Source: Lawsonibacter sp. (lineage in GTDB: Bacteria > Bacillota > Clostridia > Oscillospirales > Oscillospiraceae). From it: DNA of 33,943 nucleotides. The position numbers and the translations under genes are program-made. The number at the start of each line of letters is the position of its first letter. Position 1 is the first letter of the stretch. The notes beneath the pieces were generated by a model. It ran no database searches, was not told the origin of the DNA, and was given only the letters and a program-made list of their open reading frames with translations. The stretch is from assembly GCA_022791995.1 (NCBI GenBank), contig JAAWAD010000002.1, positions 1 to 33,943 on the forward strand, read 5' to 3'. Shown here piece by piece: positions 33,892 through 33,943 of the stretch.

Positions 33892-33943
33892 AGCGAAGTC
33901 GCTTGCGAGAAGAGCTGGAAAGGCTTGGAGCGCAAGAGGATGA

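Larger units (their letters stand above)
33640..33943. other. AT-rich intergenic region at the window end
   Basis: 304 bp with no credible gene. It is far more A-rich than the rest of the window (several A runs at 33666-33735 and 33834-33858). It holds two tandem sigma-A promoters and, after the second, a short leader containing AGCGA-AG-TCGCT. The last bases read AAGAGGATGA, which could be the start of a next gene or part of a stable-RNA leader; the window ends there. Confidence 0.7.

Noticed and set aside
31776-33935. 719-codon minus-strand open frame across the ger genes
   Set aside because: It is antisense to two ger genes with clear family signatures; Ser/Pro/Arg-rich shadow sequence.

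Overview
The window is GC-rich DNA with Firmicute-type features: AGGAGG ribosome sites, sigma-A promoters, butyrate-pathway enzymes and a GerA-type spore germination operon. This suggests a spore-forming, butyrate-producing member of the class Clostridia, probably Oscillospiraceae (Flavonifractor/Intestinimonas-like). That placement is inference from gene content and GC, not from a search.

Layout. (1) 1-1791, minus: the start of a butyryl-CoA dehydrogenase-type gene (bcd, cut by the window edge) and a complete 3-hydroxybutyryl-CoA dehydrogenase (hbd), each with its own sigma-A promoter; a near-consensus Rex operator lies in the bcd leader. (2) 1939-4334, minus: a sigma-54-like protein that lacks the RpoN box, translationally coupled to a lipoprotein of unknown function. 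(3) 4459-7219: formate-tetrahydrofolate ligase (minus) divergent from a formate/nitrite-type channel (plus). (4) 7314-13626, plus: an F-type ATP synthase operon, a-c-b-alpha-gamma-beta-epsilon, closed by a strong terminator. It has no atpH; a delta C-terminal-like domain is instead fused to the N-terminus of alpha. (5) 13750-16384, minus: fchA, then a tetrahydrofolate riboswitch, then folT and folC. With fhs and the formate channel this forms a folate/one-carbon neighbourhood. (6) 16565-29901, plus: a 13.3-kb tightly packed PBSX-like contractile phage structural cluster running from terminase through portal, protease, capsid, connectors, sheath and tube to baseplate. It includes a programmed -1 frameshift in the tail chaperone. 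It has no integrase, repressor, replication, lysis or tail-fibre gene, and no normal-size tape measure. (7) 29980-33639, plus: a gerA-gerC-gerB-type germinant receptor operon starting 78 bp after the phage cluster. (8) 33640-33943: AT-rich, non-coding, with two tandem strong sigma-A promoters pointing out of the window, probably toward a stable-RNA or other highly expressed unit.

The two most unusual items are the delta-alpha ATP synthase fusion and the stripped-down phage cluster, which looks like a domesticated particle or gene-transfer-agent candidate. GC content and codon style of the phage cluster look like those of its neighbours, which argues against recent acquisition. No tRNA, rRNA, CRISPR array, insertion sequence or att site was seen.
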